Source: an uncultured Christensenellaceae bacterium (lineage in GTDB: Bacteria > Bacillota > Clostridia > Christensenellales > Borkfalkiaceae). Taken from it: a stretch of DNA of 64,000 nucleotides. Below, piece after piece: positions 24,211 through 33,944 of the stretch. The notes under the pieces are model-generated. The model did no database searches. It saw nothing but the letters and a program-made list of their open reading frames with translations, and was not told the DNA's origin. Every line of letters starts with the position of its first letter. The stretch's first letter is position 1. Both the position numbers and the translations under genes were made by a program. Where the stretch lies: assembly GCA_910586985.1 (NCBI GenBank), contig CAJUKK010000005.1, positions 1 to 64,000 on the forward strand, in the 5' to 3' direction.

Positions 24211-25657
24211 TTTGTCCTTCTTGTTTTTTAAACATATTTTTGAAAAGTTTTATAATCCATTTTGATCCAGCTAATATTGCAATTAAAACGACGCCTATGA
24301 TAATATAACGGATTACCGAATAATTATATAAAAACATTGCTAAGAATCCAATTGCAATAAACACAACCAATACTGCCAGCATTAACGGAATATTAAAAAT
24401 ATTATTTTCGATCTTGCTTTTCTTCATCATAAAAAGTACTGTCAGATAATTACTTACCGCAAAAACAAAATAACTGATCAACGTCGTGTATCCGGCAGCA
24501 ACATATCCGTAAATCGGGATCAACCAAAAATTCAATCCGATATTCAAAACCGCCGCAAAAATCGCCGCAATAACCAATAAATATTTCTTTTCGTAATAAA
24601 ATTCAATATTGATAAATTGTTGTGAATAAAACAATAATAAAAGACTCATGGCAATCGGAGCAACAACCCATTTTGCTTCTATATATTCTTTGCCTGCTAT
24701 TACATAGATAAGCTCCGGCGCCAATGCGATAATTCCCAATAACAAAAAGGCAATTAATATGGATAACAAAATAGAAATTTTTTTATTTTCCTGTTGTTTA
24801 TCCTCTTTTATTTTTCCGTATAGCCAAGGAACATACGAATTGTTTATTGCATCCACAACAAACGTAAGAATAATTGCAAGATTGTAAGCAACGCTGTATA
24901 AAGCCGCTTGATCCATGCCAAGCATATGGCTGATCATAATCCGATCGCTTTGGTTAAAAATAACCTGCGATAAATAATAAACAATTAACACGCCGTTCAT
25001 TCCAAAGGCGTATTTCCACATATCCTTCCGAAAAAAAGACTTACCTTTAATAAAGTTCCGAACCAAAAAAACAGTCCCGACCAAAACAGTAATCAGCGCG
25101 TAACCTATGATTCTGGCGTATCCTTTTTCTTCAAAAAGCAAAACAAAAATTAAACCGACCGCAGGCATCAGCAACGACGTTAATAAGGTTAATATGATAA
25201 CGCTTTTATAACGATACTCGAATCTCGCTTTCCCCATCCAACATTGCATTGCCAGATTGGCGATAATTTCTGCCAACAAAATCAAAACCAAAAACGTCGG
25301 TAGTTCTAAAAAACGGTTAATGTACTCACGCAGAGGTATATACAAAACCAATAAAAATAACGTAAGGACAATACATATCATTTGTACCGTAGAAATGTAT
25401 TGTTCCCGACTATCCTCAAATTTGACCATGGCTTTGGAAAAAGTACCATACGGCAAATTTAAGGTCGTGATAATCGCAATAATTGCCGACCATGAAAAAT
25501 ATATACTACATTGCCCGTATTGCTCTAACGTAAGCAAGCGTGTAAAAATCGGCAATGTTAAAAAAGATAATCCTTTTTGTATAATACTGCAAATTGTATA
25601 CGCTAAGGAGGCTTTAACTTGAACTGAACCTAAATTTTTTTCTTTTCGTGCTCCCAC
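24182..25657 (-). CDS. wzx: Oligosaccharide flippase (Wzx-like)
   Basis: The 491-residue protein has 12-14 predicted transmembrane helices and the MATE/PST family N-terminus (LAYTICSIIQKGLSFLTLPIFTRLL, in part). It would flip lipid-linked repeat units across the membrane. The start is GTG at 25657, with GGAG seven bases before it. It lies between the DegT aminotransferase gene and the GNAT gene. A matching Wzy-like polymerase is encoded at 28820, so export is of the Wzx/Wzy type, although no chain-length regulator or priming transferase is in the window. Confidence 0.88.
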   Translation of the reverse strand: MGARKEKNLGSVQVKASLAYTICSIIQKGLSFLTLPIFTRLLTLEQYGQCSIYFSWSAIIAIITTLNLPYGTFSKAMVKFEDSREQYISTVQMICIVLTLFLLVLYIPLREYINRFLELPTFLVLILLAEIIANLAMQCWMGKARFEYRYKSVIILTLLTSLLMPAVGLIFVLLFEEKGYARIIGYALITVLVGTVFLVRNFIKGKSFFRKDMWKYAFGMNGVLIVYYLSQVIFNQSDRIMISHMLGMDQAALYSVAYNLAIILTFVVDAINNSYVPWLYGKIKEDKQQENKKISILLSILIAFLLLGIIALAPELIYVIAGKEYIEAKWVVAPIAMSLLLLFYSQQFINIEFYYEKKYLLVIAAIFAAVLNIGLNFWLIPIYGYVAAGYTTLISYFVFAVSNYLTVLFMMKKSKIENNIFNIPLMLAVLVVFIAIGFLAMFLYNYSVIRYIIIGVVLIAILAGSKWIIKLFKNMFKKQEGQNEVTQTENK

Positions 25658-25673
25658 AATCTTACTCCATTTT

Positions 25674-26783
25674 TTAACTAAAAATGTTTATAGTATTAAT
25701 AACATGGTTAATTTGATCTTCGGTCATACCATAAAACATTGGTAAACTCAATACGGTGTCGCTTATTTCTTCGGCAATGGGCAAAGCTCCCTTGGGAATG
25801 CCAAGGTCTTTATAAGCAATTTGCATATGCATGGGAATCGGATAATGTTTAATTGTGCAGATGCCGTTCTCCTTCAAATATGTTTCAAGTTCATCACGTT
25901 TTTTGCATCTGATAACAAAAACATGATAAATATGCTCGTAATCTTTCTCTGTTTCAAGTGGTAAAATTATCAAAGGATTTCTAATACCTTTAAAATACTT
26001 TTCTGCAATCGATCTTCTTTCTGCGTTCCATTTATCAAGATGCGGCAACTTTACACGCAAAAATGCAGATTGCATTTCATCTAAACGACTGTTTGTCCCT
26101 TTATAAATATGATGATATTTATAATCCGAGCCATAATTCCCAAGCACTCTGACTTTTTCTGAAAGTTCCTTATCATTAGTCACCACGCAACCCGCATCGC
26201 CTAACGCTCCAAGATTTTTCCCCGGATAAAAGCTGAATCCTGCCGCATCGGACAATGCGCCCACTTTTTTTCCTTTATAGGTTGCGCCGTGCGCTTGCGC
26301 CGCATCTTCAATTACTTTCAAGCCGTGTTTCCGAGCAATCGCATTTATCCCGTCCATATCGGCCGAACGTCCTTGTAAATGCACTGCGATAATCGCTTTA
26401 GTTCTGCTTGTAATCTTCTCTTCAATGCGCGAGACGTCAATATTAAACGATTCGATTGTCGGCTCTACAAAAATCGGAGTCGCACCTACGTAAGAAACAG
26501 CCAATGCAGTAGCAATATACGTATTCGAAGGCACGATCACTTCATCGCCCGTCCCGATACCCATCGCTTTTAAAATCAAATACAATGCATCTAAACCCGT
26601 AGCTACGCCAACGCAATATTTTGCTTGACAGTACTGCGCAAACTCCTGTTCGAACCGCGCGCATTCCGATCCTTGAATAAAACAGCTCTCGTCCATCACC
26701 CGTCCAAAAGCCAAATTTAAATCATTGCGTATTTCATTGTGCATAGGCGTTAAATCCGCAAACGGAACAATTATCCTTGTCAT
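25674..26783 (-). CDS. DegT/DnrJ/EryC1 sugar aminotransferase (FdtB/QdtB-like)
   Basis: The 369-residue PLP enzyme has GLDALYLILKAMGIGTGDEVIVP in its early part, VIEDAAQAHGATYKGKKVG, and the Schiff-base Lys189 in FYPGKNLGALGD. This pattern, including the GNYGSDYKYHH segment, is close to dTDP-3-amino-3,6-dideoxyhexose aminotransferases. The cupin isomerase gene lies 1 bp upstream. Together with RfbA and RfbB they would make dTDP-Fuc3N or dTDP-Qui3N. It is not an AEP transaminase of the PhnW type. Confidence 0.88.
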   Translation of the reverse strand: MTRIIVPFADLTPMHNEIRNDLNLAFGRVMDESCFIQGSECARFEQEFAQYCQAKYCVGVATGLDALYLILKAMGIGTGDEVIVPSNTYIATALAVSYVGATPIFVEPTIESFNIDVSRIEEKITSRTKAIIAVHLQGRSADMDGINAIARKHGLKVIEDAAQAHGATYKGKKVGALSDAAGFSFYPGKNLGALGDAGCVVTNDKELSEKVRVLGNYGSDYKYHHIYKGTNSRLDEMQSAFLRVKLPHLDKWNAERRSIAEKYFKGIRNPLIILPLETEKDYEHIYHVFVIRCKKRDELETYLKENGICTIKHYPIPMHMQIAYKDLGIPKGALPIAEEISDTVLSLPMFYGMTEDQINHVINTINIFS

Positions 26784-26784
26784 T

Positions 26785-27183
26785 TTATCCTCTTATAAAT
26801 TTAATAAATTCCTGATATTCTCTGATATAATCTTTCTCGTCATATAGCTCCGATGCCAATACAAGTAGTACCGCATCCGAAGAAAAATCATACATTTCTC
26901 TCCACATATTATTGGAAATGTATAGACCCACCGTCGGATCATCAAGTAAAACTTCTTCTGTTTCGAATCCGTTATCAAGAAGAATTTTACACGATCCGCT
27001 CACGCAAATTAAAATTTGCTCAAGACGCTTGTGCGCATGATAACCCCTACGGACCCCCTTTGCCGTATTATAAATATAATACACTCGCTTTATATCGAAA
27101 GGAATATCTCTTTTTCCCTCCAAGGCAATCAATTGTCCTCTATCGTCGCCATGCGAGCTAAAATCAAATTTCAGTATGTTCAA
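26785..27183 (-). CDS. Sugar 3,4-ketoisomerase cupin (FdtA/QdtA, WxcM-like)
   Basis: The 132-residue single-domain cupin has DDRGQLIALEG, RVYYIYNT, RRGYHAHKRLEQILICVSG and the closing LLVLASELYDEKDYIREYQEF, all characteristic of TDP-4-oxo-6-deoxyglucose 3,4-ketoisomerases. It uses the RfbB product dTDP-4-keto-6-deoxyglucose and feeds the aminotransferase encoded next. Whether the product has the gluco (Qui3N) or galacto (Fuc3N) configuration cannot be told by eye. The ATG overlaps the stop of the preceding gene as ATGA. Confidence 0.9.
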   Translation of the reverse strand: MNILKFDFSSHGDDRGQLIALEGKRDIPFDIKRVYYIYNTAKGVRRGYHAHKRLEQILICVSGSCKILLDNGFETEEVLLDDPTVGLYISNNMWREMYDFSSDAVLLVLASELYDEKDYIREYQEFIKFIRG

Positions 27184-28682
27184 ACTTTCCTCCTATCATT
27201 TCGACTAACAGTACGGCGAAATTTCATTCTTTTAAATTGAGTATACAAGCACGAAAAACATGTTTTTACTGGAAAAGTTTTAAAAATTGACCAAAAAAAC
27301 GCTTTACTACGAAAAATTTCGCAAAAATCTAAAAGTTTAAATCTTTTTAAATAATTTTCTTGAAATTCCTTCACATTAACGTCATAAATCACGACCTTAA
27401 AATCAGTGCGCTGTTCATTTAATAATTTTTTAATATTAGACTCAAAAATGTCTTTCGATATCACACTTTTCTTTAGACATTCACCGCGCAAATTTAGTTC
27501 GTCCGGAGAATTAAATAGATAATCAATTTCATTAAACAAATCATTTAATGATTCGAACTCGATTCCTAATTCTTTTTGATTAATTAGAAAATCATTTGAA
27601 CAATCATCGTATTTTAGTGTTAGAGGAACTTTTCCTGCCGCAGCAGCATATTGAAACATTAGTCCCCCTACTATAGGATAAGTACTCAAATAAAAAAAGC
27701 ACTTTAAAATAATTTGATAGAAGTCAGATCTTTCATCTGTAATAAATACACGATTCGGATACTCCTTAATAAGTTTATTAAGCTCAGTAGTATCTCCTGA
27801 ACCCGCATACCAAAACACAGTATCTATAAAATTCGCCAAAATATATCTTACAATATGATAATACCTATTCTCTCCCCCAAGAGTTTTATAAAGTGAACCC
27901 CCAGAAAAAATTAACTTTTGCTTATCCTTATCAAAAGAAAAAGGAAAGCCTTGAAAATTCACATTATAATTAATTTTTGGATAAAATGGAAGTACGCGAA
28001 TTTTATTAATATCAATATGCCTATACAAGCAAGAAATTGAAGCACCATAATTTCTAAATTCTAAACAATAATCAAAAGCATTTACTCCAAGCCAAAAAGC
28101 ATGGTCTGTAAGATTTATCTGATATCTCAAAATTTTTTTATCATAATAATTAAATACTCCTATACCAACCACATCGTCTGGTGTTGTATATAAAAACATT
28201 TTTGATGGACAAAAGACATCGACAATTTTTTTCAAATCAACCATTTTTTGAAGATAACTTTTTTCATCTAAAAATATCAATTCTCCAGATTGAGTAACAA
28301 TTTTTGTTATATTTTGAATTGAATTCTTACTGCGAGAATTAGTTACATAAATAATATAATTCGTTTTTGCCAACGCTTCAAGGTATATTTGAGCTAAACC
28401 TCTATTATCAAAGCCAAATCCGTCATAAAACAAAATACAGTCTTTCAGATTGGATTTTGTTTTCTTAACAAATTCATACTTTTCTTTGAAAAATTCTTGT
28501 GATATCTGTTGAATACTATTTTCCAAGTCCGCATCATAATATGTCTGATTAACGCTATACAAAAGTCTGGCGCATACAGATATTGTAACCAATGCAGTTT
28601 CATATTTCTGCTTCTTTAATAATCTTTTGATTTTTTTCTTTAACCTGCCCGTTATGCAAGTTATTTTTTTTATAGAATACAT
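27180..28682 (-). CDS. Putative GT-B type glycosyltransferase
   Basis: I do not recognise a precise family for this 500-residue protein. The central part (KLIFSGGSLYKTLGG, DTVFWYAGSGDTTELNKLI, VGGLMFQYAAAAGKVPLTL) resembles the nucleotide-binding half of GT-B enzymes, with an extra N-terminal helical region and a basic C-terminal tail. There is no signal peptide. Within the polysaccharide operon it is most likely a glycosyltransferase acting on the repeat unit. The gene is markedly AT-rich compared with the rfb genes, as are the next two genes upstream. A 137-bp gap separates it from wzy. Confidence 0.6.
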   Translation of the reverse strand: MYSIKKITCITGRLKKKIKRLLKKQKYETALVTISVCARLLYSVNQTYYDADLENSIQQISQEFFKEKYEFVKKTKSNLKDCILFYDGFGFDNRGLAQIYLEALAKTNYIIYVTNSRSKNSIQNITKIVTQSGELIFLDEKSYLQKMVDLKKIVDVFCPSKMFLYTTPDDVVGIGVFNYYDKKILRYQINLTDHAFWLGVNAFDYCLEFRNYGASISCLYRHIDINKIRVLPFYPKINYNVNFQGFPFSFDKDKQKLIFSGGSLYKTLGGENRYYHIVRYILANFIDTVFWYAGSGDTTELNKLIKEYPNRVFITDERSDFYQIILKCFFYLSTYPIVGGLMFQYAAAAGKVPLTLKYDDCSNDFLINQKELGIEFESLNDLFNEIDYLFNSPDELNLRGECLKKSVISKDIFESNIKKLLNEQRTDFKVVIYDVNVKEFQENYLKRFKLLDFCEIFRSKAFFWSIFKTFPVKTCFSCLYTQFKRMKFRRTVSRNDRRKV

Positions 28683-28819
28683 ACAAAACTTGTCCTTGAT
28701 TATTACTATTCAAATAATTTATTTAATTTTAAATCATAAGAGACTCCAATTATTGTATAGTCCATCTTATTTTCCAACAAAACATTGTCTAACACTATTT
28801 TCTGCGATTGCTATCTTAC

Positions 28820-30088
28820 TCACTTAAAATTTATTAATTTTCGTTTGTCTATCTGTTGTTGACAATATTTACTGCAAATACATACCATTGCAATGAGGAT
28901 TCCGGAATTGGACGTTAAAAAACCTGGATTAAAAAATGGTTTAATTGCCCAAATCGCCAAATTGAATATAACAATATATTTTATATATTTGTTCTTAACC
29001 GAAACAAAACAAATTTTATATACTACATATAAAATAGTAACGATAATAAATAGAAATCCTAATATTCCAAACTGATACAAAAACGATAAGTATTCCAATT
29101 CATATGAATATTTAGCAATTTCTGATCTGATATACTCAACAGGATAGGAACCTGTCCCATTTCCCCAAATTGGACTTGAAAGAAATCCTTGCATCAAATA
29201 TTTGTACTGCTCGTTTCTAAAACTATCTGAATAATCGGCATCTGTTCCAAAAAATCTATTGTATAGCGCATCAATAATTTCTTTGCCGATTCCCGAATTT
29301 AACACTAAAATTGCAACAACTATTAAACCCAATAAACCTATTATTATTGAAAGAACATTCGTGGTTGAAAACTTCTTTTTACGATTTTTATTCGCTTTCA
29401 AAATCGAAATACCCACGACAACTAATAAGCATAAAACATACTGCACTAAATACACTCTCGAAAAAATTAACAAACAAAAAAACGCCATCACGATAGTAAG
29501 TATAATCTTATTTAAAGATTTTTTGTCCATGATCATATAAAAAGACCAAAACAACAAAACCAAAACATCGTTTGTTATCATAATTCGATACAAAGAAATG
29601 TTACCTAATTTAACGTGTAACGACGTCAGTTTCGTATTGAATATTTTATAAAATAGACTCAAAAAATCATCATACGATATAATACCGGACAAAAAAACCA
29701 ATTCGCATAAAAATTTAAATACGATTAATCCAATTGCAACTATTTCAAAACAACAAAATACTTTTTTAAGCTGTATAATATTATTACTATATAATATCCA
29801 AGTTAACCAAATAATAAGCAGCATAGATAAAAACGACTGAATACACTGCAAGGCGGTTTCTACATATCCGTTCGCCAGCGATATAGCTGCCCATAAAAAT
29901 AAACTTACTATAACAAATACCAACAGATATGAAATTTTATCTAATAAAATTTTATTTCTTAAAAAAATTAAAGAAAACATCAATGCTACGGAAAGTAGCA
30001 TTTTAATTGGTATGTTAAATAAATTACCCGACGGTAAAATAAAACATAAAACCAAAATATAATAAAATCTCGCTGTTGCCTGTTTCAT
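28820..30088 (-). CDS. wzy: Wzy-like O-antigen/polysaccharide polymerase
   Basis: The 422-residue protein is strongly hydrophobic with about ten transmembrane helices and a larger hydrophilic loop near residues 265-310 (RNEQYKYLMQGFLSSPIWGNGTGSYP). The GNGTGSYP segment followed by EYLSFLYQFGILG is typical of the O-antigen ligase/polymerase family. It would polymerise repeat units outside the membrane after flipping by Wzx. Its ATG overlaps the stop of the upstream GT2 gene (ATGA). Base composition is unusually AT-rich, which suggests acquisition by transfer. Confidence 0.82.
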   Translation of the reverse strand: MKQATARFYYILVLCFILPSGNLFNIPIKMLLSVALMFSLIFLRNKILLDKISYLLVFVIVSLFLWAAISLANGYVETALQCIQSFLSMLLIIWLTWILYSNNIIQLKKVFCCFEIVAIGLIVFKFLCELVFLSGIISYDDFLSLFYKIFNTKLTSLHVKLGNISLYRIMITNDVLVLLFWSFYMIMDKKSLNKIILTIVMAFFCLLIFSRVYLVQYVLCLLVVVGISILKANKNRKKKFSTTNVLSIIIGLLGLIVVAILVLNSGIGKEIIDALYNRFFGTDADYSDSFRNEQYKYLMQGFLSSPIWGNGTGSYPVEYIRSEIAKYSYELEYLSFLYQFGILGFLFIIVTILYVVYKICFVSVKNKYIKYIVIFNLAIWAIKPFFNPGFLTSNSGILIAMVCICSKYCQQQIDKRKLINFK

Positions 30089-30807
30089 AAAACTTCTTGT
30101 TTCTTAATTTTTTGTAAAACCTTTAACATATTAATTCGTTTTTTTATTTTGAATCTAAAATTTGTTTTTTTAAATCCCAAAGTATTAGAATTGTGAATCC
30201 GATAATTAATCAGACAGTTTTTTTCAAAATAAACATTACCGTACTTCAGAGCCAACAAACCAAGCCACCAATCGTGAATATGAATTTGTTCCGGAGGCGG
30301 AAACGGAAGAGCAACATTTAACAGTTCTCTACGAAATGCCATGCAACACCCGATAAATGAATTTTTAATTATATTTTTAAAAACTGTTTTGTGGCAACCG
30401 ATCCTGCTCTGCGTATCCCCCTCAATCTCTCCAGTCTCCTGATTAAAAATATTGGCATTATGACAAACAAGCAAATATTTTTCCAACTTTGGCAATACTA
30501 CTTTTACTTTATTTTCATGCCAAACATCATCTTGATCGCTTAAAAAAATATATTTCCCCGTACAATGATTCAACGCATTTTCAAAATTTCTCACCACACC
30601 CGATTTAGGTCCGTAAAACAACTTAACTCGCTCATCTACCGCGCAAATTTTTTGTATGATCGACAAAGTTTCGTCAGTCGACCCGTCGTCGCTAATGATC
30701 AATTCATCGGCGGATGATAAACAAGTTAAAATACTCATAATTTGTTCTCGAATATATCGTTCGCCGTTAAATGTTGCCATGGCAACAGAAATATTAGTTT
30801 GTTTCAT
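30085..30807 (-). CDS. GT2-family glycosyltransferase
   Basis: The 240-residue protein is a compact GT-A family 2 transferase: ISVAMATFNGERYIREQI at the start, LIISDDGSTDETLSI, and the DXD-type FLSDQDDVWHENK motif near residue 95. The segment ending in HDWWLGLLALKYG resembles enzymes that add rhamnose or similar sugars to undecaprenyl-linked oligosaccharides. It overlaps the neighbouring GT2 gene by 14 bp and wzy by 4 bp. The acceptor and donor are not known. Confidence 0.88.
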   Translation of the reverse strand: MKQTNISVAMATFNGERYIREQIMSILTCLSSADELIISDDGSTDETLSIIQKICAVDERVKLFYGPKSGVVRNFENALNHCTGKYIFLSDQDDVWHENKVKVVLPKLEKYLLVCHNANIFNQETGEIEGDTQSRIGCHKTVFKNIIKNSFIGCCMAFRRELLNVALPFPPPEQIHIHDWWLGLLALKYGNVYFEKNCLINYRIHNSNTLGFKKTNFRFKIKKRINMLKVLQKIKKQEVL

Positions 30808-31624
30808 ACTTTCCGAGTATCCCTTTCTTTGCGTCTTTTCTACCTTTTTTAATTAAACGCAGTTTTAATCGTTTTTGCTTTTCAAACAAAATAATTTTTG
30901 GAATATCTATACATAAATCGTGGAAATACAATTTGCGAAAAAACTTTTTATTGCGCAAATAAAGATATCTGGCATTCCGGAACCGATAATAATATCTGAT
31001 CGGAGCATGATTTAAAACTGTAAACTTAACACCAAAAAAGTTGTATTTTTTAGGATTACCGATCTGATGTATAAGAGATAAATCTCTCCAATATGCCACT
31101 TTTTTATTTATTTGGTCGAATTGCTGATTTAAATCAAAATCAACATAATCAATAAACAATTCCTCACGAACTCCATGTATCTTTTTATAATTATTTAAAA
31201 CAATAAAGTTTCCGGATGTCAGCCAATATTTAACTTCAACAATCTCATCTTCCTTATCGCTTGAATTAATATTCAAACCTATAATCCCGTATTGCTCCAA
31301 ATCAACTTTGAGAATTTTATTTTCTAAATCTGTACGGGAAATTGTCGGAAATATACTATCCTGATCCATTGTAAGACACAAATCGAATTGAGTTTCAACC
31401 GATTTTTGCAAGCCAACTTTTAACGCATAAGCGATTCCTTGATTTCCGCCTAAGTTTATATACTCAACATTCTTTTTCTCTGTCAGCAGCTCGATCAATT
31501 TACTATTGTAACAATCGGAATTATCTAAAACATATAAACAATCGACAAGTGAGTAATATGAATTAATATTATCGAGACATTTAATATCCGGATTATATAA
31601 AACCACACAAGCCGCTATTTTCAA
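30794..31624 (-). CDS. GT2-family glycosyltransferase, rhamnosyltransferase-like
   Basis: The 276-residue protein starts KIAACVVLYNPD and contains YVLDNSD, LGGNQGIAYALKVG and LTMDQDSIF, the pattern of RfbF/WbbL-type rhamnosyltransferases, followed by WLTSGNFIVL and FIDYVDFDLNQQ. It probably adds L-rhamnose from the dTDP-L-rhamnose made by this operon. The start is TTG at 31624, overlapping the upstream stop in the sequence TTGA, with AGAGG about ten bases before it. The C-terminal half is basic and probably membrane associated. Confidence 0.85.
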   Translation of the reverse strand: MKIAACVVLYNPDIKCLDNINSYYSLVDCLYVLDNSDCYNSKLIELLTEKKNVEYINLGGNQGIAYALKVGLQKSVETQFDLCLTMDQDSIFPTISRTDLENKILKVDLEQYGIIGLNINSSDKEDEIVEVKYWLTSGNFIVLNNYKKIHGVREELFIDYVDFDLNQQFDQINKKVAYWRDLSLIHQIGNPKKYNFFGVKFTVLNHAPIRYYYRFRNARYLYLRNKKFFRKLYFHDLCIDIPKIILFEKQKRLKLRLIKKGRKDAKKGILGKYETN

Positions 31625-32487
31625 AACAGTTTAACCTCTTTTTTTCCTTTTTTCATACCGAGATATCTTGCAGCCATATCGGGCAACCAACGAAACAGGA
31701 CAGGAATATTAAAATGCAACAATGCCTGTCCCAATACAAAAAAAGCAAGCTTTAAACCCGTATCTGTCGTTTTATATTTGTCAAATTCAGGATGAGCTGC
31801 AAACCATTTTCCTGTTTCATAATAACGATTGTATAATTGCTTTAAAGAAAACTTATGCGAATGTTCGGCAACTGCCGTTGCTACGTACTGTTTCCGATAC
31901 CCTGCGTCTATTATTTTTTTCGCATAATACATGTCTTCGCTCATCATCATATGAACGTTGTCATATCCGTTTAAAGTTAAAAATACCGGCCGATAATACG
32001 CAGAAAAAGCATCGGATGCAAAAAATGTTTTAAGTTGCATTTGTTCAATATCTGCTTTTGAAACAGATAAAGACGTTTTAGGATAATTCTTCAGGCGAAC
32101 ATAATATTCAATTGACCTTTTCTTACAAATTTGTCGACCGTACGCGTATACCGTCTCATGATTAATCACATTCGCCAACTCATAAATTGAATTATTGTTA
32201 ATTAATCTTACGTCCTGTGAAAGCATAATAACAACATCGCTATGACAGTATTCAAAAACCGCCCGCTCTCTTGTAATAGAATGCGAAAACTCTTTTCTAT
32301 TAACGCTAAAAAAAGAAAAACCCGCAGAAGTAATTTTCTCTTTTACACTGCTTGTATCCCCATCTTCTGTAATAGCAAAGACAACTTTTTCTAAAATAAC
32401 GTCTTCCTGCTTTTGTATATCTGCAATCAGATTATCTATAAATTTATCCGCATGAAAAAGCGGACAGACAAGATCAACTTTTATCAT
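31621..32487 (-). CDS. GT2-family glycosyltransferase, rhamnosyltransferase-like
   Basis: The 288-residue protein has VDLVCPLFHADKFIDNLI at its start, FSHSITRERAVFEYC in the middle, and the LSQDVRLI acidic motif. MMSEDMYYAKKIIDAGY follows near residue 190. This is the RfbN-like subgroup of family 2, often annotated as rhamnosyltransferases. It lies one base after rfbC, the last dTDP-rhamnose gene, which fits use of that donor. It lacks an obvious transmembrane anchor apart from a hydrophobic stretch near residue 250. Confidence 0.85.
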   Translation of the reverse strand: MIKVDLVCPLFHADKFIDNLIADIQKQEDVILEKVVFAITEDGDTSSVKEKITSAGFSFFSVNRKEFSHSITRERAVFEYCHSDVVIMLSQDVRLINNNSIYELANVINHETVYAYGRQICKKRSIEYYVRLKNYPKTSLSVSKADIEQMQLKTFFASDAFSAYYRPVFLTLNGYDNVHMMMSEDMYYAKKIIDAGYRKQYVATAVAEHSHKFSLKQLYNRYYETGKWFAAHPEFDKYKTTDTGLKLAFFVLGQALLHFNIPVLFRWLPDMAARYLGMKKGKKEVKLF

Positions 32488-32488
32488 A

Positions 32489-33088
32489 TTAAAATTTAAA
32501 CGTATCCTTTAAACCCAACCACTTTTGATCTCTTTCCAAGATATTTAAAGGAGTTCCGTCCGATAGCGTATAACCCGCAGACAAACCCATCCCCGTAAAT
32601 TTACCTATAACCCCCCAATCGATTCCGATTTCGGGATCATTCCAAGCAAGTCCGCCTTCATCGCCCGGATGATAAAAATCAGTGACTTTATAACAAAACT
32701 CCGCGACATCGCTCAATGTCAAATAACCGTGTGCAAACCCTTCGGAAACATAAAACTGTTTTTTATTTTCCTCTGAAAGTTCAATGCCAAACCACTTTCC
32801 GTACGTCTTACTGTTTCTGCGCAAATCAACGGCAACATCAAAAACTCTGCCTCTGATAACGCGAACGAGTTTCCCCTGCGAATAATGTTTTTGAAAATGC
32901 AGTCCACGCAATACTCCTTTTACAGAACTGCTCTGATTATCCTGTACAAAATCAAGGTTTAATCCCGCCTCTGCCATATCGCGCTTGCTGTATGTCTCCA
33001 TAAAATATCCGCGGTCATCGCCATGTACGGTCGGTTCGATAATATATAACCCTTCAATCGGAGTATTTGTAACTTTAATTTGCCCCAT
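32489..33088 (-). CDS. rfbC: dTDP-4-dehydrorhamnose 3,5-epimerase
   Basis: The 199-residue cupin epimerase has YIIEPTVHGDDRGYFMETYS, FVQDNQSSSVKGVLRGLHFQ with the catalytic His, VRGRVFDVAVDLR and the SEGFAHGYLTLSD motif. It converts dTDP-4-keto-6-deoxyglucose to dTDP-4-keto-L-rhamnose. The ATG at 33088 is preferred over a TTG two codons earlier because AAGGAAG lies six bases before it. The start overlaps the end of rfbD by 14 bp. Confidence 0.95.
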   Translation of the reverse strand: MGQIKVTNTPIEGLYIIEPTVHGDDRGYFMETYSKRDMAEAGLNLDFVQDNQSSSVKGVLRGLHFQKHYSQGKLVRVIRGRVFDVAVDLRRNSKTYGKWFGIELSEENKKQFYVSEGFAHGYLTLSDVAEFCYKVTDFYHPGDEGGLAWNDPEIGIDWGVIGKFTGMGLSAGYTLSDGTPLNILERDQKWLGLKDTFKF

Positions 33089-33944
33089 AACCAACTTCCT
33101 TCAAATATCTTGCAAGCGCATCTTGCCATGTCGGCAACGGTTGAAAACCATTTTCAACCAACTTACTTTTATCAAGTCTACTATTGAACGGTCTTACAGC
33201 CTTCGATAATCCATATTCTGCAGTCGAAACGGGTATGACTTTCGTATTATACCCCGCTTGTCTATAAATTTCTTTCGTAAAATCATACCAGCTCACATAA
33301 CCGCCCTCGTTCGTGGCATGATAATATCCGTACTTTTCGGTTTCCGCCATATCGACAAGCAACCGAGCCAAATCATACGTATAAGTCGGCGTACCGATCT
33401 GATCGTTAACTACTCGGACAGTATCGTGCGTCTTACCGATATTCAGCATAGTTTGAATAAAATTTTTACCGTTTAAACCAAAAACCCATGCAATTCGGAC
33501 AATAAAATATTTATCGAGCAAATTTGCAACCGCCAACTCTCCCTCAAGTTTCGTTTGCCCGTAAACGTTTAAAGGTTTATAATCATTACAATCCGGCAAC
33601 CAAGGCGTTGTTCCTTGTCCGTCGAACACATAGTCGGTCGAAATATAAATCATCTTCGCATCAAGCTTTTTGCATTCTTTTACAATATACTCCGTGCCGA
33701 TTGCGTTGATATTACGTACTTTCGGAATATTAACTTCTTCCTCTGCAGCATCCACTGCCGTCCATGCAGCGCAATGGATAACAACCTTCGGCTTAATACG
33801 ATCGAAAACGCGTTCTACGTTTCCGGAATCCGTTATATCCATCTCGTTAATATCCACACCAACCGCTTCAAACCCGCGTTTTTCAAGTTCGGAAACAACG
33901 TCCGATCCAAGTTGTCCTTTGGCGCCCGTCACTAATACTTTCAT
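33075..33944 (-). CDS. rfbD: dTDP-4-dehydrorhamnose reductase
   Basis: The 289-residue SDR-family reductase has VTGAKGQLGSDV at the N-terminus, HCAAWTAVDAAEE, YISTDYVFDG, YGQTKLEGE with the catalytic Tyr and Lys, and RIAWVFG. It makes dTDP-L-rhamnose, the last step of the pathway. The ATG overlaps the stop of rfbB (ATGA). The pathway genes run in the order rfbA, rfbB, rfbD, rfbC. Confidence 0.95.
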   Translation of the reverse strand: MKVLVTGAKGQLGSDVVSELEKRGFEAVGVDINEMDITDSGNVERVFDRIKPKVVIHCAAWTAVDAAEEEVNIPKVRNINAIGTEYIVKECKKLDAKMIYISTDYVFDGQGTTPWLPDCNDYKPLNVYGQTKLEGELAVANLLDKYFIVRIAWVFGLNGKNFIQTMLNIGKTHDTVRVVNDQIGTPTYTYDLARLLVDMAETEKYGYYHATNEGGYVSWYDFTKEIYRQAGYNTKVIPVSTAEYGLSKAVRPFNSRLDKSKLVENGFQPLPTWQDALARYLKEVGYGAN

